Assembly: GCA_027450045.1 (NCBI GenBank) | Contig: DAIDKM010000002.1 | Location: 34,791 to 98,790, forward strand | Length of the DNA: 64,000 nt | Reading direction: 5' to 3' | Origin: Paludibacter sp. | GTDB lineage: Bacteria; Bacteroidota; Bacteroidia; Bacteroidales; Paludibacteraceae | Shown here: piece after piece, positions 31,521-40,269 of the stretch | Layout: every line of letters starts with the position of its first letter | How positions within the stretch are numbered: the stretch's first letter is position 1 | The notes under the pieces: generated by a model | The model's database searches: none | Told to the model about the DNA's origin: nothing | Seen by the model: only the letters and a program-made list of their open reading frames with translations | Program-made: the position numbers and the translations under genes

Positions 31521-32771
31521 TTACAAAGAAAGTTTTTCAGTAGAAATAAGCTGATGCATGATTTTTTCAGAAGCCCCTTTATTTTCGTGTACATACATTC
31601 CGGCTTCTTTACCCGCATGCGATAAAAACAGACTATCATTCAAAAAACGAGACAAAAGACTGGTTAACTCATTCTCTGAATTGATGGAAAAGCCACCACC
31701 GCAAGTGATCAATTCACGGGCTTCCCGAAATTTGTCATAATTAGGACCAAAAACCACAGGAATCTTATAGACAGCTGCTTCCAACACATTGTGAATACCC
31801 ACACCAAATCCACCACCGATGTACGCCATTTCGCCATACCGATATATGGACGAGAGCAATCCAATACTATCAATAACTAAACAATCTGCTGAGCATGCAT
31901 TTTCAACAGTGGCTTGTGAGTAACGCACAAAAGAACGCTCTAAGGCTCCGCAAATAGCCTCTACATGGGATTCTCCCGTGACATGAGGTGCCAAAATTAA
32001 ACTAATCTCAGGATGTGAATTGAAAAAAGGAATCAACAGCGCTTCGTCTGCCGGCCAAGAGCTACCCACCACCAATACACGTTTTCCGGAGGCAAAAGCC
32101 TCAACAATGGGAAGCGTTTTTGCTTGTTCTGCAATAGCTGCTACACGATCAAAACGGGTGTCTCCTGCTACTGTCGCATGATTTACGCCTATCGTCGCTA
32201 GCAAATCTGCCGACGATTGATCCTGCACAAATAAATGCTCAAACAACGTGAGTAATCGACGATAGAAAGCACCATACGGTTTAAAGAACAATTGATCTTG
32301 CCGAAAAATGGCAGAAACCAACAAAGTGGGTATTGTGCGGTAATGCAATTCGTATAAATAATTTGCCCAAAACTCATATTTGATAAATACAGCCTTGTCT
32401 GGCTGCACTAAATCCAAAAAAGCACGAACATCGCGAGGCGTATCAAAAGGCAAATAACATACCACATCTGCTCCCTCATAATTTTTACGCACTTCATACC
32501 CCGAAGGCGAGAAAAAAGTCAATACGATCCTTACATCTGGCGATTGCTTCTTAAGCATTTCCATCAACGGACGACCTTGCTCAAATTCACCTAAAGAAGC
32601 AGCATGAAACCAAACTGTGTATTTATGAGGATGAGATTGAAGTCGTTGCCCGATTAGTTGTAGCGTTTCTCGCTGACCTCTCACCATAAAACGTGCTTTT
32701 TCATTGAACAAAGCCGCGAAACGTACCAAGAATTGATAACAATAAATAGAAGCAGTGTAAATAATACGCAT
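31521..32771 (-). CDS. waaA: 3-deoxy-D-manno-octulosonic acid (Kdo) transferase
   Basis: WaaA/KdtA adds Kdo from CMP-Kdo to the lipid A precursor at the inner membrane, an essential step of LPS core synthesis. The 416-residue protein has the GT30 features: an N-terminal membrane-associated helix, VWFHAASLGEFEQGRPL containing the conserved catalytic Glu, IVLTFFSPSGYE, DTPRDVRAFLD, FIKYEFWANYL, then in the C-terminal half VVGSSWPADEALLI, APHV and the YIGGGFGVGIHNVLEAAVYKIPVVFGP nucleotide-binding block. Length and motifs are normal. It is monocistronic on the minus strand with a likely -7 box at 32797-32804. Confidence 0.96.
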   Translation of the reverse strand: MRIIYTASIYCYQFLVRFAALFNEKARFMVRGQRETLQLIGQRLQSHPHKYTVWFHAASLGEFEQGRPLMEMLKKQSPDVRIVLTFFSPSGYEVRKNYEGADVVCYLPFDTPRDVRAFLDLVQPDKAVFIKYEFWANYLYELHYRTIPTLLVSAIFRQDQLFFKPYGAFYRRLLTLFEHLFVQDQSSADLLATIGVNHATVAGDTRFDRVAAIAEQAKTLPIVEAFASGKRVLVVGSSWPADEALLIPFFNSHPEISLILAPHVTGESHVEAICGALERSFVRYSQATVENACSADCLVIDSIGLLSSIYRYGEMAYIGGGFGVGIHNVLEAAVYKIPVVFGPNYDKFREARELITCGGGFSINSENELTSLLSRFLNDSLFLSHAGKEAGMYVHENKGASEKIMHQLISTEKLSL

Positions 32772-32796
32772 TACAATAACTGTTTTTTAAGGGGAA

Positions 32797-32804
32797 CAAA
32801 GATA
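32797..32804 (-). promoter_or_regulatory. Putative -7 box for waaA
   Basis: The minus strand reads TATCTTTG 25 bp upstream of the waaA ATG. No -33 TTG at the usual spacing is obvious. Confidence 0.45.
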
Positions 32805-32850
32805 CTTTTTTTGTTGCAATAAGCGCTCACTTTTGATGAGACTCATAGAT

Positions 32851-32890
32851 AAAAAAAAGAGGCTGCTTGCTCAACAACCTCTTTTTTTTA
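32851..32890 (-). terminator. Terminator after the T9SS cargo gene
   Basis: An A8 tract and AGAGG at the left pair with CCTCT and T8 at the right around a small internal loop. It lies 17-56 bp beyond the stop codon at 32907 and could work in both directions. Confidence 0.75.
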
Positions 32891-32906
32891 TTTCGATGGG
32901 AAACGA

Positions 32907-33662
32907 CTAACTTACCACTACTTTATAGACCTTATCGCCAATCTTAACCAAATAAAGACCTTGTGATAAAGACACAGTATTAGTCCCTGCATTGCTCATC
33001 AACGAACGAACCATCGTTCCAGTCGCTGAATAGATTACAACTGGCTGAGCTGTTTGTGTTTGAATAAACAATACTCCATTCTGTGCAAAAGGAGCCTTAT
33101 CACTTCCAACCGATGGATTAAAAGTTGCAGTTGCAGGATAGGTTGTAAAGGTAACGTTCGTAATCAAGAAGCGATTATACTGCGATAAACCTTCAAAGGT
33201 AATTACATCGCTACCTGTCCCTTTACCAGAAACAGTATAATATGCCAAATCACTTGGACTGTAAACAATCCCATTTGGGAATGTAACCGTTTTTAATAGA
33301 TTACCATTTAATAAAACATTAATCGAATTAGCATCACCATTCCATGCAAAACCATAAAACGAGATTACAAAATTCCCAGCCAAGTTCATAGGGTTAGTTT
33401 GTAACACCCCAGGCCCCTTAATCGACCCAACACGAAGAACGCTTTCGCCATAATACACCAAAGAGCATTTGCTCGTGTTCCAACCAGGTTGACTGGCGGG
33501 GAATAAATTACTCATGTTGGTAGTGTCTTGATTACTAAACATACCAGCAGTTAAACCTGAAAAGTTATCGCTAAAAACGACAGTTTGAGCAGAAGCGGTT
33601 AGTCCTGCAACTAGAAAAATACTTAGAAATGCTGTTTTGATGAAAAGAGTAAATTGGTTCAT
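32907..33662 (-). CDS. Secreted protein with type IX secretion C-terminal sorting domain
   Basis: A 251-residue protein with a signal peptide ending at LTASAQ (residue 26). The middle (about 30-170) is beta-rich, with repeated FVISFYGFAWNGD and VITFEGLSQYNRFLI-type strands, probably a jelly-roll. The last 70-80 residues match a type A T9SS sorting domain: QPVVIYSATGTMVRSL, then LSQGLYLVKIGDKVYKVVV at the very end. Such proteins cross the outer membrane through the type IX system and are released or anchored. The function of the passenger is unknown. It is monocistronic, with TATCTTTG on the minus strand at 33692-33699, about 30 bp upstream. Confidence 0.87.
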   Translation of the reverse strand: MNQFTLFIKTAFLSIFLVAGLTASAQTVVFSDNFSGLTAGMFSNQDTTNMSNLFPASQPGWNTSKCSLVYYGESVLRVGSIKGPGVLQTNPMNLAGNFVISFYGFAWNGDANSINVLLNGNLLKTVTFPNGIVYSPSDLAYYTVSGKGTGSDVITFEGLSQYNRFLITNVTFTTYPATATFNPSVGSDKAPFAQNGVLFIQTQTAQPVVIYSATGTMVRSLMSNAGTNTVSLSQGLYLVKIGDKVYKVVVS

Positions 33663-33691
33663 ATGAGTTGAATTAGAAGATGAATGATATG

Positions 33692-33699
33692 CAAAGATA
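33692..33699 (-). promoter_or_regulatory. Putative -7 box for the T9SS cargo gene
   Basis: CAAAGATA on the plus strand reads TATCTTTG on the minus strand, 29 bp before the ATG at 33662. Confidence 0.45.
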
Positions 33700-33957
33700 A
33701 TAATTTTTTCAATTCCTACCCGCCCATTTAGTTAATTAACACTCGCCTTGCCACAAATAAGCTTCTTTTATATTAAAATCCATTCAAATGACATGATTCC
33801 GCCCTTTTATTATATTTATTTAAGTACATTTCCAACAAATATACGCGGGTTACTGCAAAACAAACGCCGATAAATAAACCCAAAAAATCAACATTTTATA
33901 CTGAGAGGCCTCAGAACTTCATTCAAATTAAATTTACAACCACAAAAACAACTGCGA

Positions 33958-34542
33958 TCACTCAGTGAAACGGTACATCTCAAATTGGTTGATCTCGTGC
34001 CAAACAATCGAAGGAACATAAAAACGCATATCTTTCCCTTCAGCAATAGCTGTGCGGATGGTGGTTGAAGAAAGATCAACAAGGGGAGCCTTTAATAATT
34101 TTACAGAATCAGGCAATTTACTTTCATCGACAATAGCATTGACACGCGGATATATTAATAATGAATAGCGATCAATAAGCTGTTGGTAATTTTTCCATTG
34201 ATCAAAAATAGACCAATTGTCTGCGCCAATAAGTAATGAAAAGCGAACATTTGAATAGACTTGTTGCAAAGCATTAAGCATGTCTAATGTGTAAGAAGGC
34301 TGAGAAAGTGAAAGTTCAAAATCAGAGGCCAAAATCTTGGGATGATTTTCCAATGCCAATTGGATCCAATGATAGCGCAACCGAGCATCGGGCAAACGCG
34401 ACGACTCTTTCAAAGGATTGTGCGGACTCACCATCAACCAAACCTCATCGCAATCAGTAAAAGCAGCGACATAGTTAGCTAAGATAAGATGTCCCACATG
34501 GATGGGATTGAAAGAACCGGAAAAAACAATTACATGTTTCAT
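33958..34542 (-). CDS. nadD: Nicotinate-nucleotide adenylyltransferase
   Basis: NadD adenylates nicotinate mononucleotide to deamido-NAD in NAD synthesis. The 194-residue protein starts with the nucleotidyltransferase signature FSGSFNPIHVGHLILANY, continues with EVWLMVSPHNPLK, LLIGADNWSIFDQWKNY, and ends with the SSTTIRTAIAEGKDMRFYVP motif (ISSTxIR type). Length is typical. It is the last gene of a tight minus-strand operon, 10 bp after the sugar-nucleotidyltransferase gene. Confidence 0.95.
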   Translation of the reverse strand: MKHVIVFSGSFNPIHVGHLILANYVAAFTDCDEVWLMVSPHNPLKESSRLPDARLRYHWIQLALENHPKILASDFELSLSQPSYTLDMLNALQQVYSNVRFSLLIGADNWSIFDQWKNYQQLIDRYSLLIYPRVNAIVDESKLPDSVKLLKAPLVDLSSTTIRTAIAEGKDMRFYVPSIVWHEINQFEMYRFTE

Positions 34543-34552
34543 AGATTCAACA

Positions 34553-35302
34553 TTATGCTAAAGCTGACCGATTCGTATTTAGCCATGCTTCCGCAGCATG
34601 AATTGCGTCCAACTTTCCAACATCGAACCAGTTGATCTCTTTTGGCTGGTAAGCTGAAATAGAAGTTGCAATAGCAGCGGAAAGATAAAAATCGATAATA
34701 GAAAACTTCTCCGGCCATACGTTCATTTGTGACAATAAAACAGGAGAAATAACATGAATACCGCCAAAGGCAAACATCGAAAGTTTGTTCACGTCAATTC
34801 CAGAAAACGAAGTTCTGATCTCTTTGGTTTGAAGATTTGTCCACGCCTTCAGTTTCATTTCCTTATCAAACAACAAATAACGTGCCGTTTCACGTTTACT
34901 GACCAGCAACGTTGCGGCAACTTGTTTTTCTTGATGCACCCGATAGAGTTCTTTTAAATTGACATCCGACACTATATCAACATTATGAACCAGAAAAGGG
35001 CGTTCGTCGTCGAAAAACCATGACGCCTTTTTGATAGCTCCACCTGTATCTAACAACCTTTGGCGCTCGTCGGAGATTTCGATACGTACGCCAAAATGGT
35101 TGTTTTGCTCAATAAAATCGATGATTTGATCAGCAAAATGATGTACGTTGATGATGATTTCGTCAAAGCCGGCTGCGATAAGTTTTTTGCACACAAGCTC
35201 TAACAATGGAGTGCCATTCACAGACACCAACGCTTTCGGTATGGAATCAGTCAAAGGTTTCAGACGGGATCCTAATCCCGCAGCCACTACGAGCGCCTTC
35301 AT
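34553..35302 (-). CDS. Sugar-phosphate nucleotidyltransferase, MurU-like
   Basis: A 249-residue GT-A type nucleotidyltransferase: N-terminal ALVVAAGLGSRLKPLTDSIPKALV carries the pyrophosphorylase signature (GxGxRxxPLT..KPLV type), followed by IIINVHHFADQI, LDTGGAIKKASWFF and VHNVDIVSDVNL with the metal-binding Asp. The closest pathway match is MurU, which makes UDP-MurNAc from MurNAc-1-phosphate in the recycling route that bypasses fosfomycin-sensitive MurA. The neighbouring gene (2 bp away) encodes an AmgK-like kinase, the MurU partner in Pseudomonas. The substrate is inferred from this pairing; mannose-1-P or heptose-1-P transfer remains possible. Confidence 0.82.
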   Translation of the reverse strand: MKALVVAAGLGSRLKPLTDSIPKALVSVNGTPLLELVCKKLIAAGFDEIIINVHHFADQIIDFIEQNNHFGVRIEISDERQRLLDTGGAIKKASWFFDDERPFLVHNVDIVSDVNLKELYRVHQEKQVAATLLVSKRETARYLLFDKEMKLKAWTNLQTKEIRTSFSGIDVNKLSMFAFGGIHVISPVLLSQMNVWPEKFSIIDFYLSAAIATSISAYQPKEINWFDVGKLDAIHAAEAWLNTNRSALA

Positions 35303-35304
35303 AA

Positions 35305-36720
35305 TCAGAATGTTTTCTCAATATTGAGTTCACGATGATAAAGAGTTACCCGAACATCGTATTTTTTAGCAATGTGCTCGGCTAAATGCTGCGCCGAATA
35401 GACCGAACGATGTTGTCCTCCGGTGCAACCGAACGCAAACATTAAATGCGAAAATTTACGTTCAATGTATCGTTGAACATGTACATCAGCCAAAGCATAA
35501 ACATGGTCTAAAAACGTAAGAATGCCGCCGTCATCTTCGAGATATTGAATTACAGCACCGTCCAAACCTGTGAAGTGCTTAAAATGTTCATATTTTCCCG
35601 GGTTATTGATGCTTCTGCAATCGAACACATAACCACCTCCATTGCCTGATGGATCATCTGGAATTCCCTTTTTATAAGCAAAACTATAGATACGCACTTC
35701 GAGCTTATGAGGCCAATTCACATCGGCGTATTGCTTCATTTGAGTCAATTCCCGCAACACATTACACAAATAAGGATATTCACATGGCGTATCGGTCAAT
35801 ACACGTCGAAGATTATCTACAGCATAAGGAACGCTTTGCAAAAAATGAGGTTTTTTCTCAAAATAGCCACGAAACCCATAAGCACCTAACACCTGCAATG
35901 TTCTGAAAATGACAAAATGCTGCAATTGCTGACGAAAATAGGCTTCATCGACCGGAATATATTCTTTCAAAGCATCGAGGTAAGTCTGCAACAACTCTTC
36001 GCGCAACTCATCGGGATATTGAGCGCGTGCCTGCCATAGAAAAGAAGCCACATCGTAATAAATAGGGCCTTTCCTACCTCCTTGAAAATCGATAAAATAG
36101 GGTTCTCCATCGACGATCATCACATTGCGTGACTGGAAATCACGATAAAGAAATGTAGCCGACTCATCAGCCAATAACACTTGGGAGAAACGTTCAAAAT
36201 CGTCTTCCAATTCACTCTCGTGAAATTCCAAACCGGTGGCTTTCAGGAAACAATATTTGAAATAGTTTAAATCCCATAGAACCATTCGTTTATCAAATTC
36301 AGCTTGCGGATAACAAATCGAGAAATCCAAACCTTCCTGACCTGCCATCTGGAAAGCAGGCAACAAGCGAATGGTTTTCTTGAGCAATGTTTTTTCTTCT
36401 TCATTAAATTGCCCACAATCCCGACCTGCGGCAATAGCGTTGAAAAGCAGTGTGTCTCCAAGGTCTTCCTGCAAGTAATATAAAAAGTCATCAGAATGCG
36501 CCCATACCTTTGGGACAGGAAGCCCTTTTTGAGCAAAATGAAGATCAATCGTCCAAAACGCTCTATTTTCTTCCACCGAAGCACCGTAAACGCCTATCAA
36601 AGTACGCGTTTCACCTCGCAAACGAAAATAGCGACGATTGCTGCCTGACGACGGCAACTCGTTTATTTCATTCACAACCTCTCCGGTAAATTGCGCAAAA
36701 AGAGTTCTAAGCGTCTCCAT
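35305..36720 (-). CDS. AmgK-like sugar kinase fused to a RapZ C-terminal domain
   Basis: A 471-residue fusion. Residues 1 to about 330 form an aminoglycoside-phosphotransferase-type kinase: the Brenner motif appears as YRDFQSRNVMIVDG (catalytic Asp and Asn) and the metal site as YFIDFQGGRKGPIYYDVAS, as in the amino-sugar kinase AmgK. Residues about 340-471 match the C-terminal domain of RapZ: IYSFAYKKGIP, GGYVFDCRSINNPGKY, FTGLDGAVIQYLED and FAFGCTGGQHRSVYSAQHLAEH. In E. coli that domain binds glucosamine-6-phosphate. The RapZ N-terminal kinase-like domain is absent. With the MurU-like gene 2 bp away, a role in anhydro-sugar recycling or amino-sugar sensing is a reasonable inference. A TACTTTTG box on the minus strand is at 36821-36828. 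Confidence 0.88.
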   Translation of the reverse strand: METLRTLFAQFTGEVVNEINELPSSGSNRRYFRLRGETRTLIGVYGASVEENRAFWTIDLHFAQKGLPVPKVWAHSDDFLYYLQEDLGDTLLFNAIAAGRDCGQFNEEEKTLLKKTIRLLPAFQMAGQEGLDFSICYPQAEFDKRMVLWDLNYFKYCFLKATGLEFHESELEDDFERFSQVLLADESATFLYRDFQSRNVMIVDGEPYFIDFQGGRKGPIYYDVASFLWQARAQYPDELREELLQTYLDALKEYIPVDEAYFRQQLQHFVIFRTLQVLGAYGFRGYFEKKPHFLQSVPYAVDNLRRVLTDTPCEYPYLCNVLRELTQMKQYADVNWPHKLEVRIYSFAYKKGIPDDPSGNGGGYVFDCRSINNPGKYEHFKHFTGLDGAVIQYLEDDGGILTFLDHVYALADVHVQRYIERKFSHLMFAFGCTGGQHRSVYSAQHLAEHIAKKYDVRVTLYHRELNIEKTF

Positions 36721-36820
36721 AAAAGAAAATAATACAGGTGATTACGTATAAAAATGATACTCAAAGAGCTACTACACAACAATGCAAGCAATGTCGTTCT
36801 TCACTCTTTATTCTCTCAGA

Positions 36821-36828
36821 CAAAAGTA
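36821..36828 (-). promoter_or_regulatory. Putative -7 box for the kinase-MurU-nadD operon
   Basis: The minus strand reads TACTTTTG about 100 bp upstream of the kinase ATG. No -33 element at the usual spacing is clear. Confidence 0.35.
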
Positions 36829-36946
36829 AGCAAAAATCGGCATGACGCGAGCTGAAGCATCAATCATTTTACCACATCAAAGGCGTGCATCAAAAGATGT
36901 TAATAACTTTTAGCAGGTAAATTAGCTCATTTCAGTGCAATTGGCG

Positions 36947-36954
36947 TAACTTTG
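36947..36954 (+). promoter_or_regulatory. Putative -7 box for the TPR gene
   Basis: TAACTTTG lies 18 bp before the ATG at 36973 and overlaps the alternative start at 36952, so translation should begin at 36973. Confidence 0.45.
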
Positions 36955-36972
36955 CAACAAAATTTGGCTGTC

Positions 36973-38352
36973 ATGGACGACAAGAACAACGATTTTTTAT
37001 TTGACGAAGAATCAGAAGAAGTAGTGCGCCGATATGAACAATCGGTAAACGATCGTCGTATGCCCTATTTTGATGTCGATGAGTTAGAGGTCATTGCCGA
37101 CTATTACCTCAGTTGTGGAAAGACCAAAGAATCATGGAAAGTGATTGATTTGGGGCTGAAACTCCATCCAAATAATGCAACACTTCAAACAAAACGGGCA
37201 AAAGTTTACTTAGAATCAGGAGAAGCCCGCAAAGCCTTTCAAATTTTAGAACGTAACACCATGCCCGATGATGCAGAATCATTACTTCTCAAAGGGGATG
37301 CGTTGATGCGTTTGCACCGAAACAAAGAAGCGACTTCCATTTTTCAACATCTCATTGAATTACCTGACGTTGAGATGGATGGTGCCTGTCTTGATATCGC
37401 ATATATCTATATTGCCAATAACGACTATCAACAAGCATTAACCTATTTGGAAAAAGGGCTAACGGATTCACCAAAGAATTTTGATTTACTTCAGGAAAGT
37501 GCGTTTTGCTGCGAACAACTACAACAAGAAGATAAAGCCATTGCCTTTTATCAACAAATCATCGACATCAATCCCTATTCAGTTGAAGCATGGTTCGATC
37601 TTGGGCTGCTGTTTTTCAACAAAGCCATGTACGAAAAAGCGCTTGATGCATTTGATTTTGTTACCGTAATTGACGAAGAGGATACCGGAGGGTGGCTTCA
37701 AAAAGGGAATTCACTATTTCATCTGAATCGGTTTAGCGAGGCTTTGGTTTGCTATCATCGATGCGAAGAAGATGTTGCTTTTGAAGATCTTTTGTTTGTT
37801 TTCATGGCCGAATGTCACGAAAAGATGGAAGAATTTGACAAAGCGGAGGTATACTATTCAAAAGCTGTTGCTATTAACGATCAAAATGTCGAAGGCTGGA
37901 TTGGGTTAGGCATTTGTGCATTAGAGAAAGAAGAGTATGATGCCAGCATACTTCACTTTCTAAAAGCAATCACCATTGAACCCGAAAATTCAGAGATCTG
38001 GGTTTATTTGGCAGAATCATACATCAATAAAAATGAACCCGAAGAAGCAATGACTGCCTATCAAAAAGCGCTCTCGTTAGAACCTTTTCAACCGGAAACA
38101 TGGCTATCAATAGGCAATTTATACTTAGATATGGGTTCTTATCCCAAGGCGCTCCACAGCTATACGCAAGCTTTTTTCCAAGACGAGACATTGGAAAATA
38201 TTAACCTGTTTTTTGCCGTCACGCACTATAAAATGGGAAATGAAGAGTTAGCCCTCGTCATGTTAGCGAAAGCACGCGAAACAAAACCCGACGCTGACAG
38301 CCTCTTTCTGGAGATTTGCCCCGAAGCCTCGCATTTGTTCGACAAAGATTAA
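36973..38352 (+). CDS. Tetratricopeptide repeat protein
   Basis: From the ATG at 36973 the protein has 459 residues and no signal peptide, so it is probably cytoplasmic. It is built almost wholly from TPR-type helix pairs of 34 residues, for example PKNFDLLQESAFCCEQLQ, AWFDLGLLFFNKAMYEKALDAF, GWIGLGICALEKEEYDASILHF and IWVYLAESYINKNEPEEAM. The first 30 residues are highly acidic. TPR proteins are scaffolds for protein contacts and the sequence gives no specific partner. It stands alone, with a 95-bp gap to the DedA gene. Confidence 0.9.
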   Translation: MDDKNNDFLFDEESEEVVRRYEQSVNDRRMPYFDVDELEVIADYYLSCGKTKESWKVIDLGLKLHPNNATLQTKRAKVYLESGEARKAFQILERNTMPDDAESLLLKGDALMRLHRNKEATSIFQHLIELPDVEMDGACLDIAYIYIANNDYQQALTYLEKGLTDSPKNFDLLQESAFCCEQLQQEDKAIAFYQQIIDINPYSVEAWFDLGLLFFNKAMYEKALDAFDFVTVIDEEDTGGWLQKGNSLFHLNRFSEALVCYHRCEEDVAFEDLLFVFMAECHEKMEEFDKAEVYYSKAVAINDQNVEGWIGLGICALEKEEYDASILHFLKAITIEPENSEIWVYLAESYINKNEPEEAMTAYQKALSLEPFQPETWLSIGNLYLDMGSYPKALHSYTQAFFQDETLENINLFFAVTHYKMGNEELALVMLAKARETKPDADSLFLEICPEASHLFDKD

Positions 38353-38444
38353 TACATACGATTCTTTTACGTTAAAACAACACCTCAGCATCATTTTCTC
38401 ACTGAACTACGCATCTGAAAACAAGCATATTTTAAACTTATAAC

Positions 38445-39062
38445 ATGGGAATTACAGAATGGATTGCAACAACTGCAGTCGGTATTATCAGTGCCAGCGC
38501 GTACCCGGGCATTTTTCTTTTAATGATGTTAGAGAGCATGTTCTTCCCTGTCCCAAGCGAAGCGGTGATGCCATTTGCCGGATTCCTGTTAGTTGAAGGA
38601 ACAAAACTTTCTTGGATAGGCATCATCACCATCGCCACTATGGGTAGTTTAACCGGCTCTTTAGTTTCTTATATAGTAGGTTTTTACGGAGGTGAACCTT
38701 TTGTAAGGAAATTTGGAAAGTTTTTTTTGATCAAAGAGAGTCATCTTGAAATGTCGCATCGTTTCTTTAATACGCGTGGACAATCAACCATTTTCATAGC
38801 CCGATTCATCCCCGTTGTACGTCATTTTATCAGTATTCCTGCCGGAGCTGCAAAGATGAACATACTGAAATTCGCCCTTTACACCGTACTTGGAGCCGGC
38901 ATCTGGAACTCTTTTTTGATGTTCCTGGGATACAAATTGAAGCAAAATTGGGACACCGTGATGTCCTATAGTCATTACATAGATACCGTAATTATCATTG
39001 TCCTTACAATTGCCGTTGGGTACTATCTATATAAGATTATTACGCATCTCATTCATCAATAG
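38445..39062 (+). CDS. DedA family membrane protein
   Basis: A 205-residue polytopic inner-membrane protein. Family features: FFPVPSEAVMPFAGFLL near the N-terminus (with the conserved acidic residue), GSLTGSLVSYIVGFYGG, FIKE-like FFLIKESHLEMSHRFFNTRG, and ARFIPVVRHFISIPAGAAKMNI containing the characteristic Arg and Pro-Ala-Gly. A final helix (VIIIVLTIAVGYYLYKIITHL) follows. DedA proteins act in membrane homeostasis; some are undecaprenyl-phosphate or phospholipid flippases. The exact substrate is unknown. Confidence 0.93.
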   Translation: MGITEWIATTAVGIISASAYPGIFLLMMLESMFFPVPSEAVMPFAGFLLVEGTKLSWIGIITIATMGSLTGSLVSYIVGFYGGEPFVRKFGKFFLIKESHLEMSHRFFNTRGQSTIFIARFIPVVRHFISIPAGAAKMNILKFALYTVLGAGIWNSFLMFLGYKLKQNWDTVMSYSHYIDTVIIIVLTIAVGYYLYKIITHLIHQ

Positions 39063-39104
39063 ATGGACAAACATCTGATAATGAATATTGTTCAATTTTG
39101 ATCC

Positions 39105-39521
39105 ATGAAACATTTCCGAAAAGAACTTTGGTTTAAAACGTCGCAACGACGTGACTTCATCAACATAACGAACCAAGTGCAGGCTTGTGTCAACGAAAGT
39201 GGCATTCATGAAGGAATATTACTTTGCAATGCCATGCACATTACCTCCAGTGTCTTTATCAACGATGACGAAAGCGGCTTGCTTAACGACTTCGAGATAT
39301 GGCTTGAAAAATTGGCTCCCGAAAAACCTTACAGTCAATACCAACACAACGGTGCAGAAGACAATGCCGATGCACACTTGAAACGTACCATCATGGGACG
39401 CGAAGTGGTGGTTGCCATTACACATGGCAAATTAGACTTTGGTCCATGGGAACAAATCTTTTATGGTGAATTTGACGGTAAACGCAATAAACGCGTATTA
39501 GTCAAAATTATTGGGGAATAA
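39105..39521 (+). CDS. Secondary thiamine-phosphate synthase enzyme / YjbQ family protein
   Basis: A 138-residue protein of the UPF0047/YjbQ family. It has the typical [26 protein letters not shown] block, then [49 protein letters not shown], holding the conserved His-containing pocket and LGTWQ-like FGPWEQ motif. Some members show weak thiamine-phosphate synthase activity in vivo, but the physiological role is not settled. It overlaps the first possible start codon of the next gene; from the preferred start the gap is 19 bp. A two-gene unit with the FKBP lipoprotein is likely. Confidence 0.93.
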   Translation: MKHFRKELWFKTSQRRDFINITNQVQACVNESGIHEGILLCNAMHITSSVFINDDESGLLNDFEIWLEKLAPEKPYSQYQHNGAEDNADAHLKRTIMGREVVVAITHGKLDFGPWEQIFYGEFDGKRNKRVLVKIIGE

Positions 39522-39540
39522 AGTTATGAGGAGAATGAAC

Positions 39541-40083
39541 ATGAAGCATCGCATTTTAGCATGGACAAACATAGCAGCTTTGCTTCTCCTCCTCTTGGTT
39601 GGATGCAAACAAGCACCGCAATTGCCTGCAAACAAACTTCCTCCTGACGATGAAAACGCAAAACTCATTACACTCGACAAAGCTATTGTTAGCACGGAAG
39701 ACAGCCAAATGCTTCAGTATATTCATCAGCATAAATTGAATATGCAAAAAGACCCGCTGGGGTTTTGGATTACAATCCTTCAAAAAGGGAAAGGCGCCTT
39801 TCCCAAAAACAATAACGTTGTCACCTATCAGTACTCCATTTCTTTATTGGATGGAACGCGTTGCTCCTCCAACTACAATACCATCAAAACTTCCACACTA
39901 CAAATTGGCCATGCAAAAACCATACGTGGTATTGAACTGGGACTCATGAAACTTCAACAAGGTGGCCAAGCGCTCATTCTTTTGCCCTCGGTTTTAGGAT
40001 ACAGCGTAAGTGGCGACAGGCATGCAATACCGCCTTATTCACCGTTGGTTGTCTGTTTGAAATTAATCAGCATCAAGACTTAG
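39541..40083 (+). CDS. FKBP-type peptidyl-prolyl isomerase lipoprotein
   Basis: Three in-frame ATGs lie at 39526, 39535 and 39541. The last has GAGGAG seven bases upstream and gives the cleanest lipoprotein signal (MKHRILAWTNIAALLLLLLVGC, lipobox LLVGC), so I chose it. The mature protein has a short helical N-terminus and an FKBP domain (about residues 75-180): VVTYQYSISLLDGTRCSS, GIELGLMKLQQGGQALILLPSVLGY and IPPYSPLVVCLKLISI. The resemblance is to the GldI group of periplasmic FKBP lipoproteins of Bacteroidota. It would catalyse proline isomerisation on envelope proteins; some conserved aromatic pocket residues are hard to place. Confidence 0.85.
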   Translation: MKHRILAWTNIAALLLLLLVGCKQAPQLPANKLPPDDENAKLITLDKAIVSTEDSQMLQYIHQHKLNMQKDPLGFWITILQKGKGAFPKNNNVVTYQYSISLLDGTRCSSNYNTIKTSTLQIGHAKTIRGIELGLMKLQQGGQALILLPSVLGYSVSGDRHAIPPYSPLVVCLKLISIKT

Positions 40084-40162
40084 CCCATGAACTCACAAGT
40101 TATTATTCATTGCCATGTGAAAAATAGTACGTTCAAAATGAATAGAATTAAGTTATTCAATG

Positions 40163-40170
40163 TATCTTTG
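40163..40170 (+). promoter_or_regulatory. Putative -7 box for the porin-family gene
   Basis: TATCTTTG matches TAnnTTTG, about 100 bp upstream of the ATG at 40270. Confidence 0.4.
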
Positions 40171-40269
40171 TAATTATCATATACGGGGTTCTAAAAAATT
40201 TGGATTAAACGAAATGGACTTAATTCAGAATAAACAATCACCTATTTACGAATAATAAATAAATTGTAT

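Noticed and set aside
33895..33925. CTGAG-AGGC-CTCAG palindrome between the T9SS cargo and nadD genes
   Set aside because: A 5-bp stem with no T run; it is too short to support a terminator or operator call, though it lies just beyond the nadD stop.
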